A stretch of 64,000 bases of DNA, taken from CAZMCC01 sp964564695. Lineage in GTDB: Bacteria; Planctomycetota; Phycisphaerae; Phycisphaerales; UBA1924. The stretch lies in assembly GCA_964564695.1 (NCBI GenBank), contig CAZMCC010000007.1, positions 3,221 to 67,220 on the forward strand, given 5' to 3'. Made by a program: the position numbers and the translations under genes. The notes below the pieces were generated by a model. That model was not told the origin of the DNA. It did not search any database and saw nothing but the letters and a program-made list of their open reading frames with translations. Of this stretch, positions 1 through 8,996 are shown in pieces (the stretch's first letter is position 1; each line of letters begins with the position of its first letter).

Positions 1-3000
1 CGTTCTCCATGACGACGCAGCGCACGGCGGCGGGCTCGGGGTCGGGTGCGCTGGAGCGCATGATGATCCAGCCGGGCAGGGCCTTGGCGCCTTCGGTCTG
101 GATCGTGCCGATGTGGGGCCAGCGGTGCGACTGGCGGTGCTTGGCCTGCAGGTCCGCAAGGCGCTCGGAGATCGGCACCGCGGTCGGCGTGCCGGGGAGG
201 GTCAGCGAAGGCATCTTACCCGCCGCATCACGCACGACGGCGACCGCGGCGGCCAGGTCGTCACGCGATTCGAGCGCCGTGGCAAGGCGCTCGACGAGCG
301 CGCCGATCACGCCGGCGTCCTGGTCGGGACGGCGCAGGGCCGCACGCAGGCCGGACTCGAGGGCGCGCACGGCCTGCGTGCCGCGCCCGCGCGACTCGAA
401 GGCGTCGGCAAGGGCGTTGGCCGCCTTGGGGACGGCGAGCGCCAGGGGGAATCGCTCCATCAACCGCTCGATCGGCTCGGGAGCGGCGGGCGGAAGGAGC
501 TGGGTGAGTTCAGCCGAGGCCTGGGCGTCGAAGGGGGCGTAGACCTGCGGCCCGTGCTCGGCGATGAGCCGGTCGAGCCGCCACGTCGCCTCGATGTCGC
601 CGCGGATCGTCAGGCGCGGACCCGACCACGTGGCGTTCGCCAGCGCGGAGTCGGCGAGCACGGCCTGGTACTGGCCGGCGGCGCCGACGGGGTCGGCGTC
701 GCGCTCGAAGGAGCGCCCGCGCACGAGGACCACCGCGACGCGTTCGTCGGGAGAGGCCGCGAGCCCCTCGGCGCGGTCGATGATCTGCTTGAGCAGCGGC
801 GCGTCGGAGACGCGGACGTCCGCGGCCTGCTCGGGATCGGCGCCCGCGGGACCCGTGGCCTCGGGCGCGGGCTCGAGGCTCGCGTGGGCCATGCTCATGA
901 GGGCGTCAAACAGGCGGCGCCGGGCGAGCACGTTGCGCGGCTCGTTGGGGGCCGCGGCCAGCGCGCCGGCCGCCTTGTCGAGCATCGGGATGATCGAGTC
1001 GTGGCGCCCGGAGCGGTACGCGAGCTCGGTCAGGGTCACGGCGGCGGTGGCGTCGGCGGGGTCGCGCTCGAGTCGCTCGGTGAGCGTGCGCAGCGCGGGC
1101 TCCCACGCGAGGAAGTTGTGCAGGCGGGCGTCGTCGACCATCACGAGCTGCGGGCCCAGCGGGACAACATTGCCCACGCCCGGAAGGGGGAGCACGTTGA
1201 GCTCGGTGTCGGGCTCGGCGGCGTCGACGCTGGCGATGCCGGCGTTGACGGGAACCAGGAGCTTGGAGCCCGCCGCGGTCACGCGCCCGCGGATGCCGCT
1301 TTCGATAAGCGGGCTCAGGCGGGGCGGCTCGGACTCGAAGCCGTCGATCGGGATCGTCGCGACCCGGGTCGGCCCCACGACCGCGAGCCGGTCGCCCACG
1401 CCGACGAGGTAGAACGCGCCGCCGATGCCCAGCGGCTCGACGGAGCGCTTCGAGAGCAGCGCCCCCGTGGCGCGGTCGAGGCGGACGATGTCCTGGCGGT
1501 TCGGCGAAAGCGTCAGCACCGACGGGCCGTCGATGATCGGGAGCGAAAGCTGGTGCGAGCCCTGCGTGTCGGTGGGGACGGTGCTGGCGGGGACGTCGAA
1601 GCGCCGGATCCAGAGCGGGCGCCCGCTGTGGGCCTCGACGGCGCCGAAGACGCCGAGCTGATCGCCCCGGTACACCACGCCGTCGGCGAGGACGCCGCCG
1701 TCGAGCACCTCGGCGGTGCGGCTGTGGGGCAGCGAACCGGCGCTGCCGACCAGGCGGCGCCAGCGGAGCTCGCCGGTCGCGGCGTCAAGGGCGGCGAGAT
1801 AGATGCTCACCAGGCGTCGCGACGGGCTGCTGCGACGGGCCGCGAAGATCACCAGGCCCTGGTCAACCATCACCGGCCCGCGGACGACCGCGTCGGCGAG
1901 GCTCGGGTCGACGGCCCCGATGCGGCGCGTCCACAGGCGCCGGCCGCTGAGAGCGTCGAGCAGGTGAATGGCCGCGGGCGGCGGGTCGCTGTTGAAGTCT
2001 TCGGTGATCGACCCCGAGGCGACCGCGATGAGGCGACCGCGCACGGTCACGATGTAGGGATCGGGGACGTTGCCGCGCATTATGCGGATGCGCCCGCGCA
2101 TCGGGTTCGTCACGTCGTCGCCGACGCCGGTCGGCTCGTCCGGGTCGGCGAGCACGGTGCGCCAGCGGCGCGTGAGCGTGAAACGGTCCCAGGCGCCGAT
2201 GCCGATGCCGTCGTAGACGTAGATGAGGTCGTCGGCGACGGCGGGGAAGGCCCGCAGGGAGCGGGCGAAGAGGGGGACCTCGTCGGGCTCGTCGGCGGTG
2301 CGCGGGGTGCCGTTGGCTCCGCCGCCGGTGACGTGGGTGATCGGGACGCTCGGACCCGCGCCGATGGGAACGGTCCAGAGGCTCTTGGCCAGCGCGGCGG
2401 CGTCGTCGATCGGCGGGCTGGGGTCGGAGGGGTCGGCGCCGATGCGGCGCGCGTCCACGGGCCACTCGACGGGCGGCTGCTGCGGGCCGGCGCCCCAGCG
2501 CTGCGCGAGCGTCGACGCCAGGGGCGAGTCGAGGTAGCGCGTCAGTTCACCCGCGAGCGCCGCGGCCCGCGTGCGGGCCGGGCCGGAGAGATCGGGGTGA
2601 TTGTCGAGAGACTGCAGGGTGAGCAGGGCGGCATGGAAGGCGGCGGATTCGAGTCGGAGCTGGGCGAGGTCGAGGGCCGCGTCGAGACCGGCGGGGGTGA
2701 AGAGGTACGAGCGCTCCAGCGTCTCGATCTGGCCCTGGCGGGCGAGCTCCTGGGCGGTGGGGGCGAACGCGGCCCGGTAACGCTCGCGGAGCTTCGGGTC
2801 GGCGAAGAGCAACTGGTGGCACCGGACCCGCACCGTCACATAGATGTCCGGATCGGTGGGCGAGGGGGCGAGCCGCTCGGCGTCGAGCGTGAGCAGGTGG
2901 TTGAGCTGCGAGGCGGCCGCGTCGTGGTTCCCGGACCGAATGAGCTCGGGGAGCCGGGAGAGGGCGCCGGTGGCGGTCGCCGAGTCGTCGACGTAGACGG

Positions 3001-3187
3001 GCTGGGGCGGGAGTTGGGCTCCGGCCGGGACCGGAAATGCCGCGGTCAGGAGGGCCGCGAGCAGGGCGAGGGCGGTCCGGGAAAGCGGTAAACGGAACGC
3101 TCGCGCAAGTTTGTCCTGTTCCTCACAATTCGCGCGAGAGGCGACGCAGGGTCCCCCGCCAACGCCCGATGCAACCCCGGCGGTCAT
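1..3187 (-). CDS. Exported PQQ-type beta-propeller protein, 3' end outside window
   Basis: The frame stays open from 3187 to the window edge (at least 1,062 codons), so the C-terminus is missing. The ATG at 3187 is the only in-frame start found. It gives a long N-region, then a hydrophobic stretch ending in VPAGAQ, a plausible signal peptide. An alpha-helical, TPR-like part follows (about residues 60-200). A middle part has blade-like segments such as IYLAALDAATGELRW and AIHLLDALSGRRLW, typical of PQQ/quinoprotein-like propellers as in BamB. The last visible part is helical and TPR-like again. I infer an outer-surface or periplasmic scaffold; no enzyme motif is visible. The start is weakly supported because the nearest GGAGG lies about 14 nt upstream. 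Confidence 0.75.
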   Translation of the reverse strand, partial: MTAGVASGVGGGPCVASRANCEEQDKLARAFRLPLSRTALALLAALLTAAFPVPAGAQLPPQPVYVDDSATATGALSRLPELIRSGNHDAAASQLNHLLTLDAERLAPSPTDPDIYVTVRVRCHQLLFADPKLRERYRAAFAPTAQELARQGQIETLERSYLFTPAGLDAALDLAQLRLESAAFHAALLTLQSLDNHPDLSGPARTRAAALAGELTRYLDSPLASTLAQRWGAGPQQPPVEWPVDARRIGADPSDPSPPIDDAAALAKSLWTVPIGAGPSVPITHVTGGGANGTPRTADEPDEVPLFARSLRAFPAVADDLIYVYDGIGIGAWDRFTLTRRWRTVLADPDEPTGVGDDVTNPMRGRIRIMRGNVPDPYIVTVRGRLIAVASGSITEDFNSDPPPAAIHLLDALSGRRLWTRRIGAVDPSLADAVVRGPVMVDQGLVIFAARRSSPSRRLVSIYLAALDAATGELRWRRLVGSAGSLPHSRTAEVLDGGVLADGVVYRGDQLGVFGAVEAHSGRPLWIRRFDVPASTVPTDTQGSHQLSLPIIDGPSVLTLSPNRQDIVRLDRATGALLSKRSVEPLGIGGAFYLVGVGDRLAVVGPTRVATIPIDGFESEPPRLSPLIESGIRGRVTAAGSKLLVPVNAGIASVDAAEPDTELNVLPLPGVGNVVPLGPQLVMVDDARLHNFLAWEPALRTLTERLERDPADATAAVTLTELAYRSGRHDSIIPMLDKAAGALAAAPNEPRNVLARRRLFDALMSMAHASLEPAPEATGPAGADPEQAADVRVSDAPLLKQIIDRAEGLAASPDERVAVVLVRGRSFERDADPVGAAGQYQAVLADSALANATWSGPRLTIRGDIEATWRLDRLIAEHGPQVYAPFDAQASAELTQLLPPAAPEPIERLMERFPLALAVPKAANALADAFESRGRGTQAVRALESGLRAALRRPDQDAGVIGALVERLATALESRDDLAAAVAVVRDAAGKMPSLTLPGTPTAVPISERLADLQAKHRQSHRWPHIGTIQTEGAKALPGWIIMRSSAPDPEPAAVRCVVMEN

Positions 3188-3218
3188 GAAGTCGTGATCG
3201 ACCTCCGGGAGCAATCCC

Positions 3219-3689
3219 TTGACGACGATTGATGCATCGCTTGTGAACTCGGCGGTGTTCCCGGACTCCCCTGCCAAGGGGGGCGATGGGGGGTTCGATG
3301 GGCGTTGGATCAAGTCGCGTCCCGGACGCGTAACCGCCCTGGTGGGCGTGATCGTCGTGCTGAGCCTGGCGGACTTGTACCTCACGCTTCTGTACCTCCG
3401 CACGGTCGGGATGGGCGAGGCCAACCCGCTGGCTCATCTGATTCTTCAGTACTGCTCCGTCGAAGCGCTCGCCGCGTGGAAGATTCTTACCGTCCTGCTC
3501 GCCACGGTGATCCTCCTGGCGCTGCGTCGGGTGAGATGCGCCGAGGTGGCGGCGTGGGGGTGCGCGATTGGCCTGTGCGTGCTCACGGTCCATTGGTACC
3601 GGTACAGCCGCGATGTGAGCCAGCTGACCCCCGTGATTCACAATCTGGCGTCGCTCGAGAGCGCCAAGTGGATCCACGAACCGCACTAG
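3219..3689 (+). CDS. DUF5658-like small membrane protein
   Basis: A 156-residue protein with three hydrophobic segments at about 44-63, 82-105 and 109-124. The first segment, with its DLYLTLLYL and the following GMGEANPLAHLIL, matches the layout of DUF5658-type proteins (aspartate in TM1, then an E-x-NP loop). The start is TTG at 3219, preceded by GGGAG at a usual distance. The gene is divergent from the propeller gene, with only about 30 bp between the two starts, so they may share a control region. Function unknown. Confidence 0.75.
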   Translation: MTTIDASLVNSAVFPDSPAKGGDGGFDGRWIKSRPGRVTALVGVIVVLSLADLYLTLLYLRTVGMGEANPLAHLILQYCSVEALAAWKILTVLLATVILLALRRVRCAEVAAWGCAIGLCVLTVHWYRYSRDVSQLTPVIHNLASLESAKWIHEPH

Positions 3690-3792
3690 AACATGCTCGA
3701 GACGGGGCCGCGGGGCTGTTGGCCGCCGGTAGGGCCCGCGCTCGCACCCCACCCCACGCCCCCCACGCCCCACCCCCGGGCCTGCAAGCCGG

Positions 3793-3798
3793 TACGCT
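3793..3798 (+). promoter_or_regulatory. -10-like hexamer TACGCT, 6 nt before lipoprotein start
   Basis: GGTACGCT lies directly upstream of the ATG at 3805, and no Shine-Dalgarno is seen. This predicts an almost leaderless mRNA. No clear -35 is visible. Confidence 0.4.
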
Positions 3799-3804
3799 CT
3801 GGGC

Positions 3805-4347
3805 ATGACAAGGGTTCTCATGCTGTTCGGCCTGGTGACGGCACTCTCGATCTTCGGGGGGTGCTCGAGCTACTCCGCGCCCACGCTCTCGCTGGCCGGG
3901 ATCGAAAGCGTCGAGGAGACGCCCCAGGGGCTCGTCCTGCTCGTGCGCCTCCGCGCCGAGAACGAGAACGAGGTGGCCCTGCCGCTTCGCCAGGTCGACT
4001 ATACCGCCCGGCTGGGTGACGGCGCCGGAGCACTCACCTTCACCGGGCGTCGGTCGCCCGAATCCACGCTGAGGCGCAAGGGGGGGCAGGAGATCGTGCT
4101 GCCCGTCGCGCTGGCGCTGAGACCGGCGGGGGCCGACGGAACCGGGGCCGAGGTGCGCCCGACCGGGGTCGTGCCGTTCAGCCTGACGGCCGAGCTCATG
4201 TACATCACCCCCGGGGCGCTGGCCGATGTGCTCTTCGACGCCGAAATCCGCCGCCCGGTGGCGAACGTGTCGGCGAGCGGGATGGTGGATGTGGGAAGCG
4301 GGCCCGGCGCACCCGTGCGTCTCGTCGAGCCCGTGCCGACGCCGTAA
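3805..4347 (+). CDS. LEA14/WHy-like lipoprotein
   Basis: A 180-residue protein. The N-terminus is a lipoprotein signal with lipobox FGGC at about residue 20, so it is probably membrane-anchored. The remainder (about 30-165) alternates beta strands with a pattern such as GLVLLVRLRAENENEVALPLRQVDY. This resembles the LEA type 2/WHy fold, in which a 'non-conserved but N-E-N' strand pair is common. That family binds no known small substrate and is linked to desiccation or envelope stress, so function is unassigned. It is followed by another exported protein on the same strand. Confidence 0.65.
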   Translation: MTRVLMLFGLVTALSIFGGCSSYSAPTLSLAGIESVEETPQGLVLLVRLRAENENEVALPLRQVDYTARLGDGAGALTFTGRRSPESTLRRKGGQEIVLPVALALRPAGADGTGAEVRPTGVVPFSLTAELMYITPGALADVLFDAEIRRPVANVSASGMVDVGSGPGAPVRLVEPVPTP

Positions 4348-4422
4348 GGCCAATACGATCCCGATGCGGCACACACCCTCCCGACGTGGCGGCGGGCGTG
4401 GCGCCCATTGCCAAGGCGGGAC

Positions 4423-5370
4423 ATGACCATGCAGCGACGGGGACGACACATGTGGGCGGGGATGGGAGTGGCGGCCGGACTTCTCGCGAACGCGAGCGCC
4501 GCGCTGGCACAGCTCGTGCCCCCGGCGCCGGCGAAGACGCCTCCGACGGAATACACGCCCCCGGCGCCGCCGCCCCCGGCCCCGACGCCTCCGGTGCGTC
4601 CGGAACCGGAGGTCGAGGCGCCGCTCCCGAGCCTGGTGAAGCGCGGGCCCGACGCCAAGGTGGTGCGCCTGAACGTGATGGCTGAGCAGGCGGCCGTGGA
4701 ACTGATGCCGTTCGATGAATCGGCGCGCAAACGGATCGCGCTGGGAATCGCGGAGTATCAGGCGGACATGGACAAGCGGGTGATCGAGAACCCGGCGCTC
4801 ATGGTTCAGCTCATCCGCCAGCGCGACACGATCAACAACTTCTCGACGCTCGACGACCTCCAGAAGATGACACAGGGGATCGGGGTCCTGCGCCCCGGGT
4901 CGCTGCTCGAGAAGCTCCAGCGCGACGGCGCAATCAACCCGCGCCAGAAGCGCCGGGCCGATCAGGTGGTTCAGGAATACACCCGCGCCGTCACGGCCGA
5001 GGTGAACGCCGAGGCCGGCGAGGGGAACATCGACAAGATGGTGACCGTGGGCGGGCGCCGGATCTTCATGGAGATGAGCGCCGAAGCCGTGCGGTCGCTC
5101 GACCGGCAGCTGGCGAAGGTCGAGCCGAACATGGAGGTCATCATCTCCGGGCTGAACCTGTCGCAGGTGCAGAAGAACCAGGCGGCCATGCTGCTGGGGC
5201 CGGCCGGGCGCATGGACCTGCCCGAGGACCGACGCCTGCACGTGCGCCGGACAAACCTGCGGGCGATCTGGATCGAGGTGCTGAGCGACGAGCAGCGGGC
5301 GTCGGTGCTGAAGGCCGTGGCGCCGGATCTGGGAGCGCCAAAGACCGAGCCGCCCAAGAGCGGCGGCTGA
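4423..5370 (+). CDS. Exported helical protein with LTxxQ-like motifs
   Basis: 315 residues from the ATG at 4423 (other ATGs at 4429 and 4450). A signal peptide ends at ASAALAQ. A proline-rich linker (about 25-60) leads into a long alpha-helical domain. Two motifs, LNLSQVQKNQ and LSDEQRASVL, resemble the LTxxQ repeats of Spy/CpxP periplasmic chaperones. That is a resemblance only, and the protein is longer than Spy. The stop TGA (5368-5370) is also the first three bases of a REP hairpin, so the transcript probably ends in that structure. Confidence 0.6.
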   Translation: MTMQRRGRHMWAGMGVAAGLLANASAALAQLVPPAPAKTPPTEYTPPAPPPPAPTPPVRPEPEVEAPLPSLVKRGPDAKVVRLNVMAEQAAVELMPFDESARKRIALGIAEYQADMDKRVIENPALMVQLIRQRDTINNFSTLDDLQKMTQGIGVLRPGSLLEKLQRDGAINPRQKRRADQVVQEYTRAVTAEVNAEAGEGNIDKMVTVGGRRIFMEMSAEAVRSLDRQLAKVEPNMEVIISGLNLSQVQKNQAAMLLGPAGRMDLPEDRRLHVRRTNLRAIWIEVLSDEQRASVLKAVAPDLGAPKTEPPKSGG

Positions 5371-5449
5371 TCCGAGCCTCCCGCGCGAGCGGGAGGTGTT
5401 GGACGGCTGGACGCACAGGACCTCCCGCTCGCGCGGGAGGCTCGGATCA
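5368..5449. repeat. REP pair (BIME) copy 1
   Basis: Two 30-bp arms, 5368-5397 and 5420-5449, form a perfect inverted repeat around a 22-nt spacer. Each arm is itself a hairpin: the head TGATCCGAG, then stem CCTCCCGC, loop GCGA and stem GCGGGAGG. This is the architecture of REP/BIME elements mobilised by RAYT transposases. Related copies lie at 12817, 38930 and 39518. The left arm supplies the stop codon of the upstream gene. Confidence 0.85.
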
Positions 5450-5457
5450 GAGCACGA

Positions 5458-6159
5458 TCATTCCTTCACGAGGATGTACGGCCCGGTGGTCGAACCCCAG
5501 ACCTGCCTCCCCGCGGCGTTGTAGCCGCGGTCCCACGCGCGGATCTCAGTGGGGGAGATGATGACCTGGCTGGTGGCGTGGCTCGCGCCCTTCGAACCAT
5601 TCGCACAGCCCGTGCCGACGGTGCCGCCGGCGAAGCGCCCGTCGCCCTGCGGACGCACCTCGATCTCGCAGCCGGGGTGCGCCACGAGGTCCTCGGGGCC
5701 GAAGTGGTGCATGAAGCTCTCGGGGTGCTTCCACCAGTTGGTGAACCGGAGGGGGTCGCCGGTGAAGGTGTAGGGCAAGGAGATGAAACCGCCGCTCGGA
5801 TTCTCCCGCACCATGCTCACGTGCTGGCGGTAGGGCGTGTCGAGGGCGCCGACCTCGGCCTGCTCGATGTAGAACCAGCGGTCGAGACTCTCGGCGCCCA
5901 GCTCGGTGAGCATGTACCGGGGCGGATGGATCTCGACGATGTGGAGCTCGACGTTCATCCACACCGGCTTGCCATCGGGGCCGAGCTCTTCGGCCTGCTC
6001 GGCGTTGGTGAACGTGCCGATGAGCGAGTTGGTGAGCTGGTCGAAGTCGGAGACGGGCGCGTCGGGATCGCCGGCAGCCAACGACGAGTGCTTCTTGGAG
6101 CAACCGGTGAGCGTCAGGGCGGCGGCGAGACCGGCGACGATGAGGCGTGGCGTGGTCAT
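5458..6159 (-). CDS. Lipoprotein of unknown function
   Basis: 233 residues starting at MTTPRLIVAGL, chosen because a -10-like TATCCT lies 6 nt upstream and the lipobox LTGC then falls at about residues 17-20. The mature part is soluble with mixed alpha/beta character, several tryptophans, and a conserved-looking stretch WFYIEQAEVGALDTPYRQH. No catalytic motif is recognised. It converges with the helical exported protein across the REP copy 1 hairpin, which probably separates the two transcripts. Confidence 0.65.
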   Translation of the reverse strand: MTTPRLIVAGLAAALTLTGCSKKHSSLAAGDPDAPVSDFDQLTNSLIGTFTNAEQAEELGPDGKPVWMNVELHIVEIHPPRYMLTELGAESLDRWFYIEQAEVGALDTPYRQHVSMVRENPSGGFISLPYTFTGDPLRFTNWWKHPESFMHHFGPEDLVAHPGCEIEVRPQGDGRFAGGTVGTGCANGSKGASHATSQVIISPTEIRAWDRGYNAAGRQVWGSTTGPYILVKE

Positions 6160-6165
6160 GGCCAC

Positions 6166-6171
6166 AGGATA
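6166..6171 (-). promoter_or_regulatory. -10-like hexamer TATCCT, 6 nt before lipoprotein start
   Basis: On the minus strand GGTATCCT is followed by six bases and the ATG at 6159. There is no Shine-Dalgarno, which predicts a leaderless transcript. Confidence 0.4.
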
Positions 6172-6205
6172 CCGCGCCGAGGCGCCAATCCGTGGCACGT
6201 TCTGC

Positions 6206-8824
6206 TCAACCCACGATCAATCCCGTCACGTCCTCGGCCGCCCACTGCGCGCCCGCGGACCAGTGGTAGCGGACCACGTCGCCGTCGTCGTCGAAGCCGA
6301 CGACGCTGATGCCGTCGCCGTAGGGCACGCCCGTGAGGCGGCCGGAGACCTGGGGCGGGCTGTCGACGGTGTCGGAGAGGTTGGAGACCTGCCAGCGCCC
6401 GCCTTCGATCTCGGGGGCCCACCAGTAGGCGACGAGGTCGCCGGTGTCGTCGAGGCCGACGACGTTCAGGCCGCCCCAGCTGGTGACGTAGCTCGCGACG
6501 GTGCCGCCCGAGAGCGTGGGGCCGTCGAAGTCCTCGGTGAGGTCGTTGTTCCGCCAGTCGCCGGCGAACTCGGGGACCCACCAGGTGACGCGGAGCTTGC
6601 CGTCCTCGTCGACGCCGGCGATGTTGATGCCCTGCCAGGTGGTGAGGTAGGCGGTGAGGCCGCCCGAGAGGCGCGGGGCGCCGGTGATCTCGGAGAGGTT
6701 GCTGGTCTGCCACTGGCTGAGGCCGGGGGCCCACCAGACGACCTGGATCCTGCCGTCGGCGTCGAGGCCGGCGACGTTGAAGCCGTTCCATGCGGTGACG
6801 TAGCTGATGAGGTCGCCGGAGAACGCGGGCGTGTCGAGACCCTGCGGCGTGAGGTCGCGCTCGGAGATGTTGGCGAAGGACCAGGCGTAGTTGCCCTGGC
6901 CGTCGACGGCGCCGGTCTGCGAGTAGAGCACGAGCGCGCCGTCCTCGGTGAGGCCGGCGATAGAGACGATGCCGTCGGTGGAGATGAAGACGGTCGGGGC
7001 CGCGTCGATGCGGAGCGAGCCCTCGATCTCGGCGGTGAGGTTGCGGACGGTCCAGGTGCCGTCGGTGGCCTGGGTGTAGAGGATCAGGGCCGTGCGCGAG
7101 CGGGCGGCGGCATACGAGCGGTTGTCCTTGGGGTCGGTCCAGGTGATCGGCTGGCCGGAGATGTCGGGCCCGCCGGCGACGGCGAGGAAGTCGCTGCCGG
7201 TCCAGTCAGTGGCCGTGCCGTCCTGCTTGAGCAGGACGGGGCGCCCGAGGCGATTCAGCGCGGTGAGGGTGAGGCGCCCGTCGCGGTCAACGGAGCCGGA
7301 GAGGAAGGCGTTGGGGGATTCGCGGTCCACGCGGTACCGCGCGAGGCGCTGCTCGGGGGTTTCTTCTTCGCCGCCGTCGGGGTTGTCGGGGTTGGACCCG
7401 CCGCCGCCACCGCCGCCTCCACCACCGCCACCACCACCACCACCGCCACCGCCACCGCCGCCGCCACCGCCGCTGCCGCCACCGCCGAAGCCGCCACCGT
7501 CGTCGTCCTGGCCGGCGGGGAGGCCGTCGATCGTGAGGACGTACTGGCCGGTCGTGGAGGAGCCCGAGTCGAGCTCAAGCTGAATGAAGTACACGCGCCC
7601 GGCGACGACGTTGAACTCCAGGACGGCATTCGTGGCGTCGGGGATGTCGTCGAAGCTGACCTCAAGAGGGTTGCCCGAATCGCCGTACAAGCGGGCGAAG
7701 ATGTCCATGCCGACGGTGAGGGTGACGACGCGGATCTCAAGCGCGCCGGTCGCTATGGGCGTGAAGCGGAACAGGTCGGTGTCGCTCGCGGGGGAGATCC
7801 AGCCCTGCGCGACGCCGTCGCCCGAGGTGGGGGTGATCGCGATAACGCTGGCGGAGCCGAAGGCGCCCTCGTTGGCGTGATCGTCGGTGGGGACCTGCGG
7901 GTCGCCGGGATCCTGGACGATCTGGTCGAGGCGGGCGTCGCGCTTGACGTTCACGGTCGAGACGGTGACGGGCTGGGCGTAGACCTTGCCCGTGGAGAGG
8001 CGAGTGAAGGTGAGGATGTACGCGCCGGAGTCCACCGGGATCTGGTAATTGCCCGCGTTGTCGGTGGTGTAGGCGCCGACGACCGTGTCGGGGTCCGAGA
8101 CGGTGGCGACGTCGATGCGCACGCCGCCGGCGCCCTCGCCCACGCCGTAGAAGTTGTCGGCGTCGGAGTCGCCGAAGACGACGCCGAGGATGAACTTGAT
8201 GCTGGGGTCCTGCTGGGCGCCGAACTCTTGCGAGTAGTAATCGAAGAAGGGACCGATGTCGGTAAAGGCGAAGCCGAGGCCGATCTCGTCGTAGTGGAAC
8301 GTGTCGGTAAAGTTGTCGTGCAGGCTGAAGACGTTCTTGCGGTGGCCCAGCGAGTTGATCCACGCGCGGTGGGCCGCGTCGATCGAGCGATAGCCGGCGG
8401 CGATGTTCTCGCCGGCCGATCCGGTGTAGCCCGCCGCCTCGGCGCGGTCCGTCGGGTCGAGCCCGTCGGGGTTGACGTGCTCGAAGAAGTCGCGCTCGGC
8501 CATGTCGAGGCTGTGGGCCCGGGCGGCGACCGTGAGATACTGGTTGAGCGCGAGGGGCTCCTGCGGCACGAGGCGGTTGAGTTCGTCGGCAGTCAGGCCC
8601 TCGGTCAGGTCGGTCTCCGGATCGTCCCCCTGGCGCGTCGCGTTGAGGCGGACTTGCTCCGCCATCGGATCCTGGCGAGCGCGGTTGATCAGCTCGGCGA
8701 GGTACACCTCCTCGGCCGACCATGCGAACAGCAGGGCCCGCGCCTCGAGCTGCTCGAACGTTGCCGGGAAGGCATGGCGAGCGTGACGGCGGCGGCGGGG
8801 GGCGGGAGTGGCCAAGAGAGACAC
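6206..8824 (-). CDS. Secreted CAP-domain protein with PPC-like domain, poly-Gly linker and propeller-like repeats
   Basis: 872 residues from a GTG at 8824. The N-terminus has an arginine-rich stretch and the planctomycete motif FEQLEARALL, seen on many exported proteins of this phylum. Residues about 35-215 match the bacterial CAP/SCP domain (YLAELINRARQDP at its start, then HSLDMAERDFF and GENIAAGY). A Cna-B-like strand region follows at about 220-300, then a pre-peptidase C-terminal (PPC)-like domain at about 330-445 (SDTDLFRFTPIATGALEIRV). A run of about 25 glycines separates these from a C-terminal array of repeated blades, each with [IV]AGxDxDGxxxVxWWxP. Probably an extracellular surface or matrix protein; enzymatic activity is unproven. 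Confidence 0.8.
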   Translation of the reverse strand: MSLLATPAPRRRRHARHAFPATFEQLEARALLFAWSAEEVYLAELINRARQDPMAEQVRLNATRQGDDPETDLTEGLTADELNRLVPQEPLALNQYLTVAARAHSLDMAERDFFEHVNPDGLDPTDRAEAAGYTGSAGENIAAGYRSIDAAHRAWINSLGHRKNVFSLHDNFTDTFHYDEIGLGFAFTDIGPFFDYYSQEFGAQQDPSIKFILGVVFGDSDADNFYGVGEGAGGVRIDVATVSDPDTVVGAYTTDNAGNYQIPVDSGAYILTFTRLSTGKVYAQPVTVSTVNVKRDARLDQIVQDPGDPQVPTDDHANEGAFGSASVIAITPTSGDGVAQGWISPASDTDLFRFTPIATGALEIRVVTLTVGMDIFARLYGDSGNPLEVSFDDIPDATNAVLEFNVVAGRVYFIQLELDSGSSTTGQYVLTIDGLPAGQDDDGGGFGGGGSGGGGGGGGGGGGGGGGGGGGGGGGGSNPDNPDGGEEETPEQRLARYRVDRESPNAFLSGSVDRDGRLTLTALNRLGRPVLLKQDGTATDWTGSDFLAVAGGPDISGQPITWTDPKDNRSYAAARSRTALILYTQATDGTWTVRNLTAEIEGSLRIDAAPTVFISTDGIVSIAGLTEDGALVLYSQTGAVDGQGNYAWSFANISERDLTPQGLDTPAFSGDLISYVTAWNGFNVAGLDADGRIQVVWWAPGLSQWQTSNLSEITGAPRLSGGLTAYLTTWQGINIAGVDEDGKLRVTWWVPEFAGDWRNNDLTEDFDGPTLSGGTVASYVTSWGGLNVVGLDDTGDLVAYWWAPEIEGGRWQVSNLSDTVDSPPQVSGRLTGVPYGDGISVVGFDDDGDVVRYHWSAGAQWAAEDVTGLIVG
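7397..7500 (-). repeat. GGN-codon tract encoding a poly-glycine linker
   Basis: About 100 bp of nearly pure (CCN)n on the plus strand, read as glycine codons on the minus strand inside the CAP-domain gene. Codon third positions vary, so this is a protein linker kept in frame rather than a pure microsatellite. Its length may still vary by slippage. Confidence 0.8.
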
Positions 8825-8996
8825 CTCGGGGGAGCGGGGGCGGGGCTGGAGCGCGGAGGGGGACCCCTACAACATCGGCGCGATCGAGGCGGGTTATTCC
8901 CTAACCCAGTGGCGTGGAACGCCTTGCGGCGGCGGCTCGGTCGTGCCCCCGGCACGGATCACCCGCGCGGAGCGGCCGCGCCATGCCGCCTTGCAG

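Noticed and set aside
113..3091. A 992-codon open frame on the plus strand
   Set aside because: It is antisense to the PQQ-propeller gene and its translation is Arg/Gly/Ala/Val-rich without domains. GC-rich coding DNA leaves such shadows open.
7397..7500. CRISPR-like or minisatellite array
   Set aside because: No unit-spacer structure; it is a glycine-codon run inside a gene.
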